NCBI GenBank assembly: GCA_964592755.1
Contig: CAZQFS010000108.1
Span: forward strand, 1 to 10,545
Origin: CAZQFS01 sp964592755
Lineage (GTDB): Bacteria; Hydrothermota; Tepidihabitantia; Tepidihabitantales; Tepidihabitantaceae
Direction: 5' to 3'
Length of the DNA stretch: 10,545 nt
Shown: positions 1-6,506 of the stretch, piece by piece
How the letters are laid out: each line of letters starts with the position of its first letter
Position numbering within the stretch: the stretch's first letter is position 1
Program-made: the position numbers and the translations under genes
The notes under the pieces: generated by a model
The model's database searches: none
Told to the model about the DNA's origin: nothing
Seen by the model: only the letters and a program-made list of their open reading frames with translations

Positions 1-1633
1 GCGGGCCGGCTGCGCGACGTCTGTCTTTGATGTAGCGCATCAGCGCGGTATCATCGGCGACCGTGATGCCGAGGCTTTCGTCACTCCACCAGTGCCCGCG
101 GTTCGGCACTTCGCGATAGACGAACTCCTGGTCCAACTCGCTGAGCCAGAGCGCGAAGTTGCGGCCGTGCAGGGTCGGCACGTTATCGTCGTCTGCGCCG
201 TGGACGATGAAGCAGGGCAGGTTGAGCGCATTGCCGAGCAGGGCCGGTACGTTGTCCGAACGCAGGGCTTTGTCGCGTATCGCGAGCTGGCCGGGCTGGG
301 CAAAGACCGCGCTGCGCTGCAGAAACCACGGCACGTAGAGCTGGTGCGTGGGCCAACTGGCCTGGGGCGCGACAACCGCGAACCGGTCCGGGTGATTCAG
401 GCCGACGTGCCAGTCACCGTGTCCGCCCATCGAGCCTCCACACAAGAGCACCCGGTCCGGGTCAATCGGCAGGCGCGAAAGCACCGTGTCGAGTACCTCG
501 ATGGCGTCGAGCCGGCCCCAGTCCTGCCAGTCAAAGCCGTAGGGCCTTCGGTTCGTCGGGGCTACGACAAAAGCCCAGTCTTTCTGCTTGTAGGCGTTGG
601 CCTGACCCCATGCCTCGACCCCGGCGCCGTGCAGCGTGAAGATGACCGGGTAACGGCGCGACGGGTCGAAGTCCTTTGGGTAGGTCACGGCATAGTACTG
701 GCACGAGCTGTCGAGCGCGGACATGAAAGTCTGACGGCGCGGCTGGTCCGGCTTGCGGAACAACAGGCGCAGGGTTTCGCTCACCGGGCCGAGGCCTGAT
801 GTTGTATCGTTCAGGCTCACCCTGACTACGAGCTTCAGGCCGACCGAGTCGTACGGTGCCGGTGGAAGCCGGGCAAAGAGCGGGACCTTCTTGACCCCGA
901 GGCCGGGCAGGTTGGATGCGACCGTCTCGGCGACCACGGAGTCAGTCGCGAGCCTCAGTTGCAGCCTGACCTGACCGATGCGGTCGGGCGTGTTGTTCAC
1001 GAGCGGGACGCCGAACCAGGCGGAAACGGGAGTATCGGGAACGAGGTCAGGGGCCGTGATGTCCTGTCCCACGATGCTCACTGGTGCGGGAGCCGGCACG
1101 AGCAGGAACCGGACACGTTCGTCGCCGTAACCTGAGATGCGCAGCAGCACGCGGTTGGTGCCGGAGTCGAGCAGCACCGGGACCTTGAACCAGTTGTTGC
1201 CGTACACGTCGCCCGGATAGCTCCAACCGTTGAGCACGAACCCGCCGAGCTTCGTGGCTACGGCCAGAGCCCGGCCGCGCTCGGCGCACTCGAACTCGGC
1301 GTAGGCATAGCCGGCGCAGGTCAGGCCGGCGATGCCGTAGTAGTTCTGAATCGAGTCCCTGCGCACGTTCTGGTAGTCGGTCTCAAGCCAGCCCAGCGAG
1401 TCGCTCTTCACCCGGCGGCACGTGACCACCCCTCCCTGGACAAGGCACGAGCGGAACGTGTCGCCCTCGGTCGGCCGGAACGTCGCCGGGTCCTCGACCG
1501 CGCCGCTGATGCCCTCGCGCGGCCCGACAAGGAACGGGCCGCACATAATCCAGTCGCGGATGAGGATTGTGTCAGGAATCTCCGGAGCCGGCGCCGCGCC
1601 CAGATTCAGCACAAGTACGAGGAAGGCAGCCAC
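1..1633 (-). CDS. Secreted alpha/beta hydrolase (prolyl oligopeptidase/esterase-like), 3' end outside the window
   Basis: The frame is open from a TGA at 1667-1669 to the window edge, giving at least 544 residues from the GTG at 1633. A short hydrophobic N-terminus (MAAFLVLVLNLGAAPAP) looks like a signal peptide, though it lacks the usual basic residues. A beta-rich region of about 300 residues follows; its start (DWIMCGPF, near residue 26) resembles the beta-sandwich openings of other exported hydrolases. The C-terminal third is an alpha/beta hydrolase: oxyanion motif LHGAG (H335), nucleophile elbow CGGSMGG (Ser401), acid in HGADDDNVP (probably Asp482) and NRGHWW (His514). The triad is therefore complete and few residues should be missing. 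The arrangement is known from S9-like peptidases and feruloyl-esterase/PHB-depolymerase relatives; the substrate cannot be read from sequence. No Shine-Dalgarno precedes the GTG, which lies just after a good promoter. The gene is divergent from the subtilase. Confidence 0.85.
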   Translation of the reverse strand, partial: MAAFLVLVLNLGAAPAPEIPDTILIRDWIMCGPFLVGPREGISGAVEDPATFRPTEGDTFRSCLVQGGVVTCRRVKSDSLGWLETDYQNVRRDSIQNYYGIAGLTCAGYAYAEFECAERGRALAVATKLGGFVLNGWSYPGDVYGNNWFKVPVLLDSGTNRVLLRISGYGDERVRFLLVPAPAPVSIVGQDITAPDLVPDTPVSAWFGVPLVNNTPDRIGQVRLQLRLATDSVVAETVASNLPGLGVKKVPLFARLPPAPYDSVGLKLVVRVSLNDTTSGLGPVSETLRLLFRKPDQPRRQTFMSALDSSCQYYAVTYPKDFDPSRRYPVIFTLHGAGVEAWGQANAYKQKDWAFVVAPTNRRPYGFDWQDWGRLDAIEVLDTVLSRLPIDPDRVLLCGGSMGGHGDWHVGLNHPDRFAVVAPQASWPTHQLYVPWFLQRSAVFAQPGQLAIRDKALRSDNVPALLGNALNLPCFIVHGADDDNVPTLHGRNFALWLSELDQEFVYREVPNRGHWWSDESLGITVADDTALMRYIKDRRRAAGP

Positions 1634-1642
1634 AGTGGACAG

Positions 1643-1670
1643 ACTATAGCCGGGTTCGAGTTCAAGTCAA
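1643..1670 (-). promoter_or_regulatory. Sigma70-type promoter of the hydrolase, nearly leaderless
   Basis: On the minus strand TTGACT (1670-1665) and TATAGT (1648-1643) are separated by 16 bp, each one base off the classical consensus. Transcription would start near 1636, only 0-5 nt before the GTG at 1633, so the mRNA would be leaderless or nearly so. This agrees with the absence of a Shine-Dalgarno. If translation instead began further inside the gene, for example at the GTG near 1615, the signal peptide would be lost. Confidence 0.6.
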
Positions 1671-1695
1671 AACCAGGCCCGGCGCAATTCTTCAC

Positions 1696-1723
1696 TTGAC
1701 TATGGCCGCTGGACGAAGAGAAT
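1696..1723 (+). promoter_or_regulatory. Possible promoter of the subtilase
   Basis: TTGACT (1696-1701) is followed after 16 bp by GAGAAT (1718-1723), a 4/6 match to TATAAT. The -10 is weak, but the -35 sequence and spacing equal those of the two better promoters in this window. The transcript would start near 1730, giving a leader of about 95 nt that holds a perfect palindrome, AGACCGGTCT, at 1764-1773. The -35 faces the divergent hydrolase -35 with 25 bp between them. Confidence 0.35.
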
Positions 1724-1824
1724 ATCAGCAAGACGACCAGGCCCGGCATAGCGGTAAGAGGCGAGACCGGTCTTGGGTACGATTGGTCCGGAACACAAAC
1801 CACCCAATCCAGGAGGATTGACTC

Positions 1825-4800
1825 ATGAAGTACGTGCTGTCTCTACTGGCAGCAGTGATTGCTCTCGCGTCGGCCGGGCTGATTGAGCCGGCGCTCGAGG
1901 AGCAGATGGTCCGTGTTGACGGGCCAGAGCGGCTGGGCGTGATGATTGCCCTGAAGCGCCAGCTTGACGGTGAGAACATCATCCGAACCATCAAGAACAA
2001 GCAGCAGCGCTGGGAGACCACGGTCAGCGCGCTCAAGGAGATGGCCTCGTATGATCAGGCCGCGCTCCTCTCGGAGCTGCGTGCGTTCGAAGTCGCCGGC
2101 AAGGTCGCCGAGATTCGGCCGCTGTGGATTGTCAATGCGGTCTACTGCGAGGCGACGCCGGAGGTGATTCGCACGGTTGCCGACCGGGATGAGGTCTGGT
2201 TCGTGCAGTGGGACCTTATCCCGACCGAGAATGCGCTGGGCATCGCGCCGGCAACCAGTGCGCGGGACCTGACCGACGGGACGTTCACGGTCGAGTGGAA
2301 CGTGCGCAAGGTCAAGGCCGATTCGGTCTGGTACGTCTACGGCTACACCGGCGACGGCGTGGTCGTCGGTGACATCGACACCGGCTGCGACTACACCCAT
2401 CCGGACCTTGCCAGTCATATGTGGACCGACCCGAACTATCCCTACCATGGCTGGGACTTCGAGAACAACGATAACGACCCGATGGACTCGAACGGCCACG
2501 GCACGCACACCTGCGGCACGGTTGCCTCAGACGGCACTGCCGGCGACACCTGCGGCATGGCACCTAAGGCGCAGATTATGAGCACGCGGACTAAGACCAG
2601 CCTCAGCCCGCCGTACCCGGACACGATTGCCGAGAACACGGTACTCAACTCGATGCAGTTCTGCGTCGCGCCGCCGCTCTCGCCGGATAATCACGCGCAC
2701 CTGCTGACCATGAGCCTCGGCTGGATTATCCGTTCCTGGAGCCCGCGCCAGGCGGTCTGGCGTGCTGCGGTGACCAACGTAGCCGCGGCCGGGCTGCCCT
2801 ATTTCATCGCCGCGGGTAACGAGGGTTCTTCGAGTCCGCCGTACAACGTCCGCTGCCCGGGCCATTGCCCGGACCCGTGGAAGCACCCGGCCGACACGAC
2901 CGGCGGGCTCTCGGGTTCGATTTCCATCGGCGCGACCGACAACAACGACAACTACGCATCGTTCACCTCTTGGGGACCGGTGACCTGGGATACGATTGAC
3001 CCTTACCGCGACTACCGCTATCCGCCCGGACTCCTGAAGCCGAGCTTCTCCGCGCCGGGCGTGGACGTCACCTCGACGCGCCGGGGCGGCGGCTATACCC
3101 AGATGTCGGGTACCTCAATGGCCACGCCGTGCGCGGCCGGAGTCTGCGCCTTGATGCTGGAGAAGAATCCGGGTCTGCTGCCCGAGGAAGTAGACGAAAT
3201 CATGCAGAACTCGGTCCTGCCGCGCGGAACCCAGCCCAAGAACAATACCTACGGCACGGGCCGGATTGACGCGATGCGCTGCATCGAAAACACGCCGTTG
3301 CCCGGCGCGCGGCACGACGTGGCGATGGACAAGGTCCTTGCGCCGACCGCGAAGATTGAGCCGCGCACTCCTCTGGCTCCGGTGTGCGTTGTCAAGAACC
3401 GGGGCACCTACCCGGAGCCGAACGTCACAATCTACTGCAAGGTCGAGTCGCTCGGCACTCAGATTTACAGCCGGTCGGCGACTATCACCCTGCTCGACTC
3501 CGCGGGCGTAGACACGGTGACGTTCCCGAACTGGAACGTGGGCCCGGGCAGTCAGACGTATGACCTGACGTTCTGGCACTTCCACACGCCGGACACGAGC
3601 CGCCGCAACGACACCCTGCGTGCGTCCACCACGACCCGGGGCCACGATGTGTCGGTTGCCGGCGTGAACATCGGAGCCAGGGTGCGGGCCAATACTACGG
3701 TGACGCCGCGCATCACGCTGCGCTCAACCGACTACACTGAGCGCGGATTCATGGCGTACTGCCGCATCGACTCGGCCGGGACGCGCGTCTACTCTGATTC
3801 GGTCGCGGTCGACAGCGTGCCCGAGATGGGGACGCGCAGTCTGGCGTTCCCGAGTGCGTGGCAGGTCGGCGACTCAGGCGCGAGCTACCAGGTGTCGATG
3901 TTCCACAACTGCCCGCCGGACGAGAACCGGCGCAACGACACCCTGCACATCGCGACGACCGCGGTCGAGCAGATTCGGGTGCTCTGGATTTTCTCAGACT
4001 ACAGTGCGCCGGATACCACGCTTGGAGTAAGGCTTCAGGCCCTGGGCGACTCGGTGGACTACTTCGACGGCCAGACCGGGACCCCGACCCTGCAGCAGCT
4101 CTCGGGATACGACGCGGTCGGTGCCCACTCGAATTACACCTATCAGAGTCCGTCCGGTCTGGGTGATGTGCTGGCCGACTACGTTGATGCGGGCGGCGGC
4201 GTCGTGCTGGCCAACTTCTCCTATACCTCGGGCTGGGAAATGGAAGGCCGGGTCATGACCGGCGCCTACGCGACCATCAACGCGGGCGCGAATACCCGCC
4301 AGGCCGCTTCGCTGGGTTGGACCAATCCGGCCCATCCGATAATGGCCGGCGTGAGTTCGGTGCAGGACCAGTTTATGGCCCAGGGCACGTTTGTTTCGAC
4401 GGCAGAGTCGGTTGCGCGCTGGAGCGACGGCCGGCCCTACGTGGCAGTGAGCTCGAACCAGAAGGTCGCCGGGACCAACATGTATCCGGGTTCCTACACC
4501 ACGCCGGAGCGCCAGGGCGACTGGGCGCTGGTCATTCACAACGCCCTGATGTTCGTGTCGGGCGGAGCAACCGGAATCGGCGGGTTCGACCCGTTCTCTC
4601 CGGTGTTGCACGTCACGCTGCAGGCCGCGCCCAATCCGGCCCAGTATCAGGCAAGAGTCAGCTATGCCCTGTCGGCAGCCGGGCCGGTGGAACTCGCGGT
4701 GTATGACCAGAGCGGCCGGCTCGTGCGCACGCTGTTCAACGGCAAGGTCAGGTCAGGAGTCAACAGCCTGGTCTGGAACCTTGACGACAACGACGGTCGG

Positions 4801-4878
4801 GCCGTGGCCAAAGGCGTCTACTTCTGCAAACTCGTGGCTCAAGACAGGACCCTGAGCCGCAAGCTCGTAGTTCGCTAG
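1825..4878 (+). CDS. Secreted S8 subtilisin-family serine peptidase with CARDB-like, amidotransferase-fold-like and C-terminal sorting domains
   Basis: The 1017-residue product starts at an ATG with AGGAGG 8 nt upstream. A signal peptide (cleavage likely after ASA, residue 17) is followed by a propeptide-like region (about 20-140) of the kind seen in bacillopeptidase F relatives. The S8 domain spans about 165-490: Asp185 in DIDTG, His225 in NGHGTHTCG, oxyanion Asn332 in AAGNEG, Ser431 in GTSMATP. All catalytic residues are present, so it should be active. Unusually many Cys for a subtilase (C188, C230, C243, C280, C344, C348, C436, C441) could form disulfides after export. Two related CARDB-like beta modules follow (about 496-602 and 606-713), both ending near RRNDTL. 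Residues about 716-912 (IRVLWIFSDY, then a GGGVVL strand, later HPIMAGV) resemble a ThuA/class I amidotransferase-like fold without an obvious catalytic Cys. Residues about 930-1017 (AAPNP, then GRLVRTL, W-N-DDNDG, KGVYF, ending SRKLVVR) form a FlgD-like/type IX-like sorting domain. It is monocistronic with its own terminator. The family call is firm; the substrate is unknown. Confidence 0.95.
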   Translation: MKYVLSLLAAVIALASAGLIEPALEEQMVRVDGPERLGVMIALKRQLDGENIIRTIKNKQQRWETTVSALKEMASYDQAALLSELRAFEVAGKVAEIRPLWIVNAVYCEATPEVIRTVADRDEVWFVQWDLIPTENALGIAPATSARDLTDGTFTVEWNVRKVKADSVWYVYGYTGDGVVVGDIDTGCDYTHPDLASHMWTDPNYPYHGWDFENNDNDPMDSNGHGTHTCGTVASDGTAGDTCGMAPKAQIMSTRTKTSLSPPYPDTIAENTVLNSMQFCVAPPLSPDNHAHLLTMSLGWIIRSWSPRQAVWRAAVTNVAAAGLPYFIAAGNEGSSSPPYNVRCPGHCPDPWKHPADTTGGLSGSISIGATDNNDNYASFTSWGPVTWDTIDPYRDYRYPPGLLKPSFSAPGVDVTSTRRGGGYTQMSGTSMATPCAAGVCALMLEKNPGLLPEEVDEIMQNSVLPRGTQPKNNTYGTGRIDAMRCIENTPLPGARHDVAMDKVLAPTAKIEPRTPLAPVCVVKNRGTYPEPNVTIYCKVESLGTQIYSRSATITLLDSAGVDTVTFPNWNVGPGSQTYDLTFWHFHTPDTSRRNDTLRASTTTRGHDVSVAGVNIGARVRANTTVTPRITLRSTDYTERGFMAYCRIDSAGTRVYSDSVAVDSVPEMGTRSLAFPSAWQVGDSGASYQVSMFHNCPPDENRRNDTLHIATTAVEQIRVLWIFSDYSAPDTTLGVRLQALGDSVDYFDGQTGTPTLQQLSGYDAVGAHSNYTYQSPSGLGDVLADYVDAGGGVVLANFSYTSGWEMEGRVMTGAYATINAGANTRQAASLGWTNPAHPIMAGVSSVQDQFMAQGTFVSTAESVARWSDGRPYVAVSSNQKVAGTNMYPGSYTTPERQGDWALVIHNALMFVSGGATGIGGFDPFSPVLHVTLQAAPNPAQYQARVSYALSAAGPVELAVYDQSGRLVRTLFNGKVRSGVNSLVWNLDDNDGRAVAKGVYFCKLVAQDRTLSRKLVVR

Positions 4879-4895
4879 TTCGCCGGTAAGACACC

Positions 4896-4926
4896 ACTGC
4901 CGGGGCAGGTCTTCTGCCCCGGCAGT
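4896..4926 (+). terminator. Hairpin terminator after the subtilase
   Basis: A perfect 13-bp stem (ACTGCCGGGGCAG at 4896-4908, complement at 4914-4926) with a 5-nt loop begins 18 nt after the stop codon. The downstream T-run is short (CCTTTGG), so it is not a textbook intrinsic terminator, but stem strength and position fit termination. Because the genes converge here and the stem is symmetric, it might also act on minus-strand transcripts. Confidence 0.7.
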
Positions 4927-5035
4927 CCTTTGGTGGAGCAGAACTGCCCGGCAGACTACATGTCGGCCACTGCTGGAGTTGAGGCGGGTGTGTCAACACC
5001 GCGCAGGCCGGCAGCAATCGCGGCGGGCGGTAGTT

Positions 5036-5111
5036 CACCACAAAGACGCAAGGACACCAAGCTGGTCCGGTCGGAGCCGGAGTCTGTTCGTGGTCTCGTG
5101 CCTTCGTGGCT
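5036..5111. repeat. Imperfect long inverted repeat with quasi-periodic CAAAGAC/CAAGGAC arms
   Basis: The left arm (5036-5061) reads CACCACAAAGACGCAAGG, then ACACCAAG. The right arm (5087-5111) ends CGTGCCTTCGTGGCT, whose reverse complement, AGCCACGAAGGCACG, matches the left arm imperfectly. The arms have a loose 7-8 bp rhythm. From general experience, similar CACAAAGACACGAAG-type sequences are scattered between genes in many bacterial genomes; no function is established to my knowledge. The 25-bp spacer is CG-rich and contains CCGGTCGGAGCCGG. Confidence 0.5.
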
Positions 5112-5145
5112 GAGTCCGGGTCTGGCCGGCGGCAGGCTGGCAGCA

Positions 5146-5409
5146 GGACTGGGCTGGGGACCGGGCAGCGGACCGGGCGGTGGTCTGGGCAGTGGGCTGG
5201 GCAGAGGACTGGGCGATGTACTGGGCAGCGGACCGGGTAGAGGACTGGGTGGTGGACCGGGCAGCGGGCTGGGCCGAGGACTGGACGCTGGTCTGGGCAG
5301 TGGGCTGGGCAGAGGACTGGGCGATGTACTGGGTACAGGACTGGGTTGGGGACTGGGCGATGGTCTGGGCAGAGGGGTGGGCAGTGGTCTGGGCGGTGGA
5401 CCGGACCGC
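5146..5409. repeat. Minisatellite: 22 tandem 12-bp units, consensus GGACTGGGCNNN
   Basis: Reading from 5146, 22 consecutive 12-base units can be laid out with no insertion or deletion. The core is G-G-(A/G/T)-C-(T/C)-G-G-G-(C/T) followed by three variable bases. Units 4-7 (from 5182) and 13-16 (from 5290) are identical for 44 bases, giving a nested period of 108 bp (nine units). The plus strand carries a GGG run in nearly every unit, so G-skew is extreme. Variation occurs at columns 3, 9 and 12 (wobble positions of the plus frame, Gly-Leu/Pro-Gly-X) but also at columns 5, 10 and 11, so coding is not proven. An expressed Gly-rich repeat protein remains possible but unsupported by a start site. 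Confidence 0.9.
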
Positions 5410-5567
5410 CCCCCGGGCCGGGATTTGAGGTCTGGTGAAGGTCAGGTGCAGCACTTTGGGGTCGGCCAGCGTATTAGTGGTAAAGGGAAAGTGGGACCGA
5501 GATGAGCAACAGGCTCGCCGGCCATCGGGCCGGGTTTCTGGCCGAGGTCCGGGCCAGTCAAAGGGTG

Positions 5568-5597
5568 GTCGTGACCCGGTATGCGTCGCCCGCGGCG
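5568..5597 (+). repeat. Diverged 30-mer repeat, copy 1
   Basis: This segment (starts GTCGTGACCCGGTA, ends CCCGCGGCG) matches 5765-5794 at 22 of 30 positions without gaps. The matching blocks are GTCGT, GGTA and GCGGCG. It may be a decayed dispersed intergenic repeat; base composition alone could explain part of the similarity. Confidence 0.3.
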
Positions 5598-5764
5598 TTC
5601 CGGCCGGACGCGGCCGTGCTGCGCAGCAGTCCTGACATCTTGCCGCGCCTCGTTTCGCTTGGCTTGTCACTCGACGGTAGCGCCTGCGTCAGCATCCTGC
5701 GCCGGGCGTGTACTTTGCCAGGGAGGAGGGGAGCAAGGGAGATAGAGAGCGGCTCCGCAAGGTC

Positions 5765-5794
5765 GTCGTCACGAGGTAGACCGCGCCTGCGGCG
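5765..5794 (+). repeat. Diverged 30-mer repeat, copy 2
   Basis: This is the partner of 5568-5597 (starts GTCGTCACGAGGTA, ends CCTGCGGCG), and its last bases overlap the hairpins downstream of the methyltransferase. The two copies lie 197 bp apart in the same orientation. Confidence 0.3.
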
Positions 5795-5817
5795 CGCAGT
5801 CGGGTACGGTCCCCGAC
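5782..5817 (-). terminator. Two small GC hairpins downstream of the methyltransferase
   Basis: On the minus strand, 23 nt after the TAA, GTCGGG (5817-5812) pairs with CCCGAC (5804-5799) across a 7-nt loop. It is followed by CGCGCC/GGCGCG (5796-5782) with a 3-nt loop. No T-tract follows, so intrinsic termination is doubtful; the structures could instead protect the mRNA 3' end. Confidence 0.3.
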
Positions 5818-5840
5818 CGGCCGCGTGTTGCGGCTCGGGG

Positions 5841-6461
5841 TTACGGGGACGTCTTACCTGGCTTCTGGCCGATGCCGATGAGCCATGGGAAGGCACTGTG
5901 AACCGTGACACCAGGCACAACCTGTTCAAACAGGAGGCGGAACGTTCGTCGGTTCCAGTGCTGGACGTGCTCAGGATGGTCGCCGAGTCGATTCAGATAC
6001 TTGCCCCGAGCCAGGTTGCCGAGCTGAAACCACGGTTCGTTTGGTACCGAGACGACGATGCTCATGCGGGCCACACGGGCGAGCTCACGCAGTGCGTCGG
6101 TCGGCCGCTCGAGGTGTTCCAGGACTTCCAGGCACAGGACGAGGTCGAAGTTCTGGTCCGGGTATGGCAGGTGGTAGACGTTCTCGACCGTGAACGTGCC
6201 CTTGGGGAAGCGCTGCGCAGCATAGGCCACGGAATCTGGATTCAGGTCAAACCCGACGACAACTGGCGGCAGCAGGTCACGGAGACGTTCCAGGGTCTCT
6301 CCTTCCCCACATCCGGCATCGAGTATCGATTGGGCAGGGATGTTCCTGACCGTTTCTGCCAGTCGGCGGTAGAAGCCGTCAATCGTGAGGCGGGCAATGG
6401 GGTTCTTGGTCTGGAACTTGCGGAAGTTGAGGGTGTCTACCTTGGGCTGTGTCTCAGGCAT
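5841..6461 (-). CDS. Class I SAM-dependent methyltransferase
   Basis: The product has 206 residues from the ATG at 6461 (a TTG directly before it, at 6464, is less likely). Motif I is SILDAGCGEGETL (Asp48, Gly50, Gly52, Gly54), the SAM-binding loop. An acidic residue ending beta2 follows in VGFDLNPDS (Asp72), then FDLVLCLEVLEHL (about 106-117), typical of the Methyltransf_11/25 group related to UbiE/Coq5. VVSVPNEPWFQ near 136-147 is typical of methyltransferases that sit in cell-surface polysaccharide clusters. The length is normal for a single-domain enzyme and there is no membrane segment, so it should be cytosolic. It begins 45 nt after the stop of the TPR glycosyltransferase in the same reading frame, so cotranscription is likely. 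A glycan, lipid or quinone-type acceptor is plausible; the substrate cannot be read from sequence. No clear Shine-Dalgarno is seen, which fits coupling to upstream translation. Confidence 0.85.
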   Translation of the reverse strand: MPETQPKVDTLNFRKFQTKNPIARLTIDGFYRRLAETVRNIPAQSILDAGCGEGETLERLRDLLPPVVVGFDLNPDSVAYAAQRFPKGTFTVENVYHLPYPDQNFDLVLCLEVLEHLERPTDALRELARVARMSIVVSVPNEPWFQLGNLARGKYLNRLGDHPEHVQHWNRRTFRLLFEQVVPGVTVHSAFPWLIGIGQKPGKTSP

Positions 6462-6506
6462 CAACGTCTCGCGATTGAGGCATGATACTGCCGGGCAGGC
6501 GGCTGG

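Larger units (their letters stand above)
4879..5840. other. Convergent intergenic block of repeats, no convincing gene
   Basis: This stretch lies between the 3' ends of the subtilase and the methyltransferase. Several frames are open on both strands, because the 12-bp repeat contains no stop codon and the DNA is GC-rich. None has a ribosome-binding site, a recognisable domain or a good start. The longest plus frame (TTG at 4930 or ATG at 4960, ending 5505) would encode Gly-Leu-Gly repeats, and the minus frame from a GTG at 5670 Ala-Gln-Ser repeats. From 5410 to 5764 and from 5818 to 5840 I see nothing beyond short GC-rich inverted repeats and one copy of a diverged 30-mer. Confidence 0.6.

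Noticed and set aside
92..799. Plus-strand open frame opposite the hydrolase
   Set aside because: The minus strand in the same codon register encodes GGSMGG, HGADDDNVP and NRGHWW in the correct order, so the plus frame is a shadow.
1843..2508. Minus-strand open frames opposite the subtilase
   Set aside because: They overlap the prodomain and the catalytic Asp/His region of a clear S8 peptidase and show no domain of their own.
4941..4958. Second terminator or attachment site at CTGCCCGGCAG (4945-4955)
   Set aside because: The stem is only 5 bp around one base and has no T-tract; it resembles half of the nearby terminator stem but no function can be supported.
5146..5409. CRISPR array
   Set aside because: The period is 12 bp with no spacers of typical length and no cas genes; it is a tandem minisatellite.
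5035..5670. Minus-strand open frame with Ala-Gln-Ser repeats
   Set aside because: It is open mainly because the 12-bp repeat contains no stop; it begins at a GTG without a ribosome-binding site, and wobble-like variation does not fit this strand.
5502..6485. Long plus-strand open frame (327 codons) with an ATG
   Set aside because: Its second half is antisense to the methyltransferase, whose motifs are unmistakable; the first half has no domain and lies in GC-rich DNA where stops are rare.
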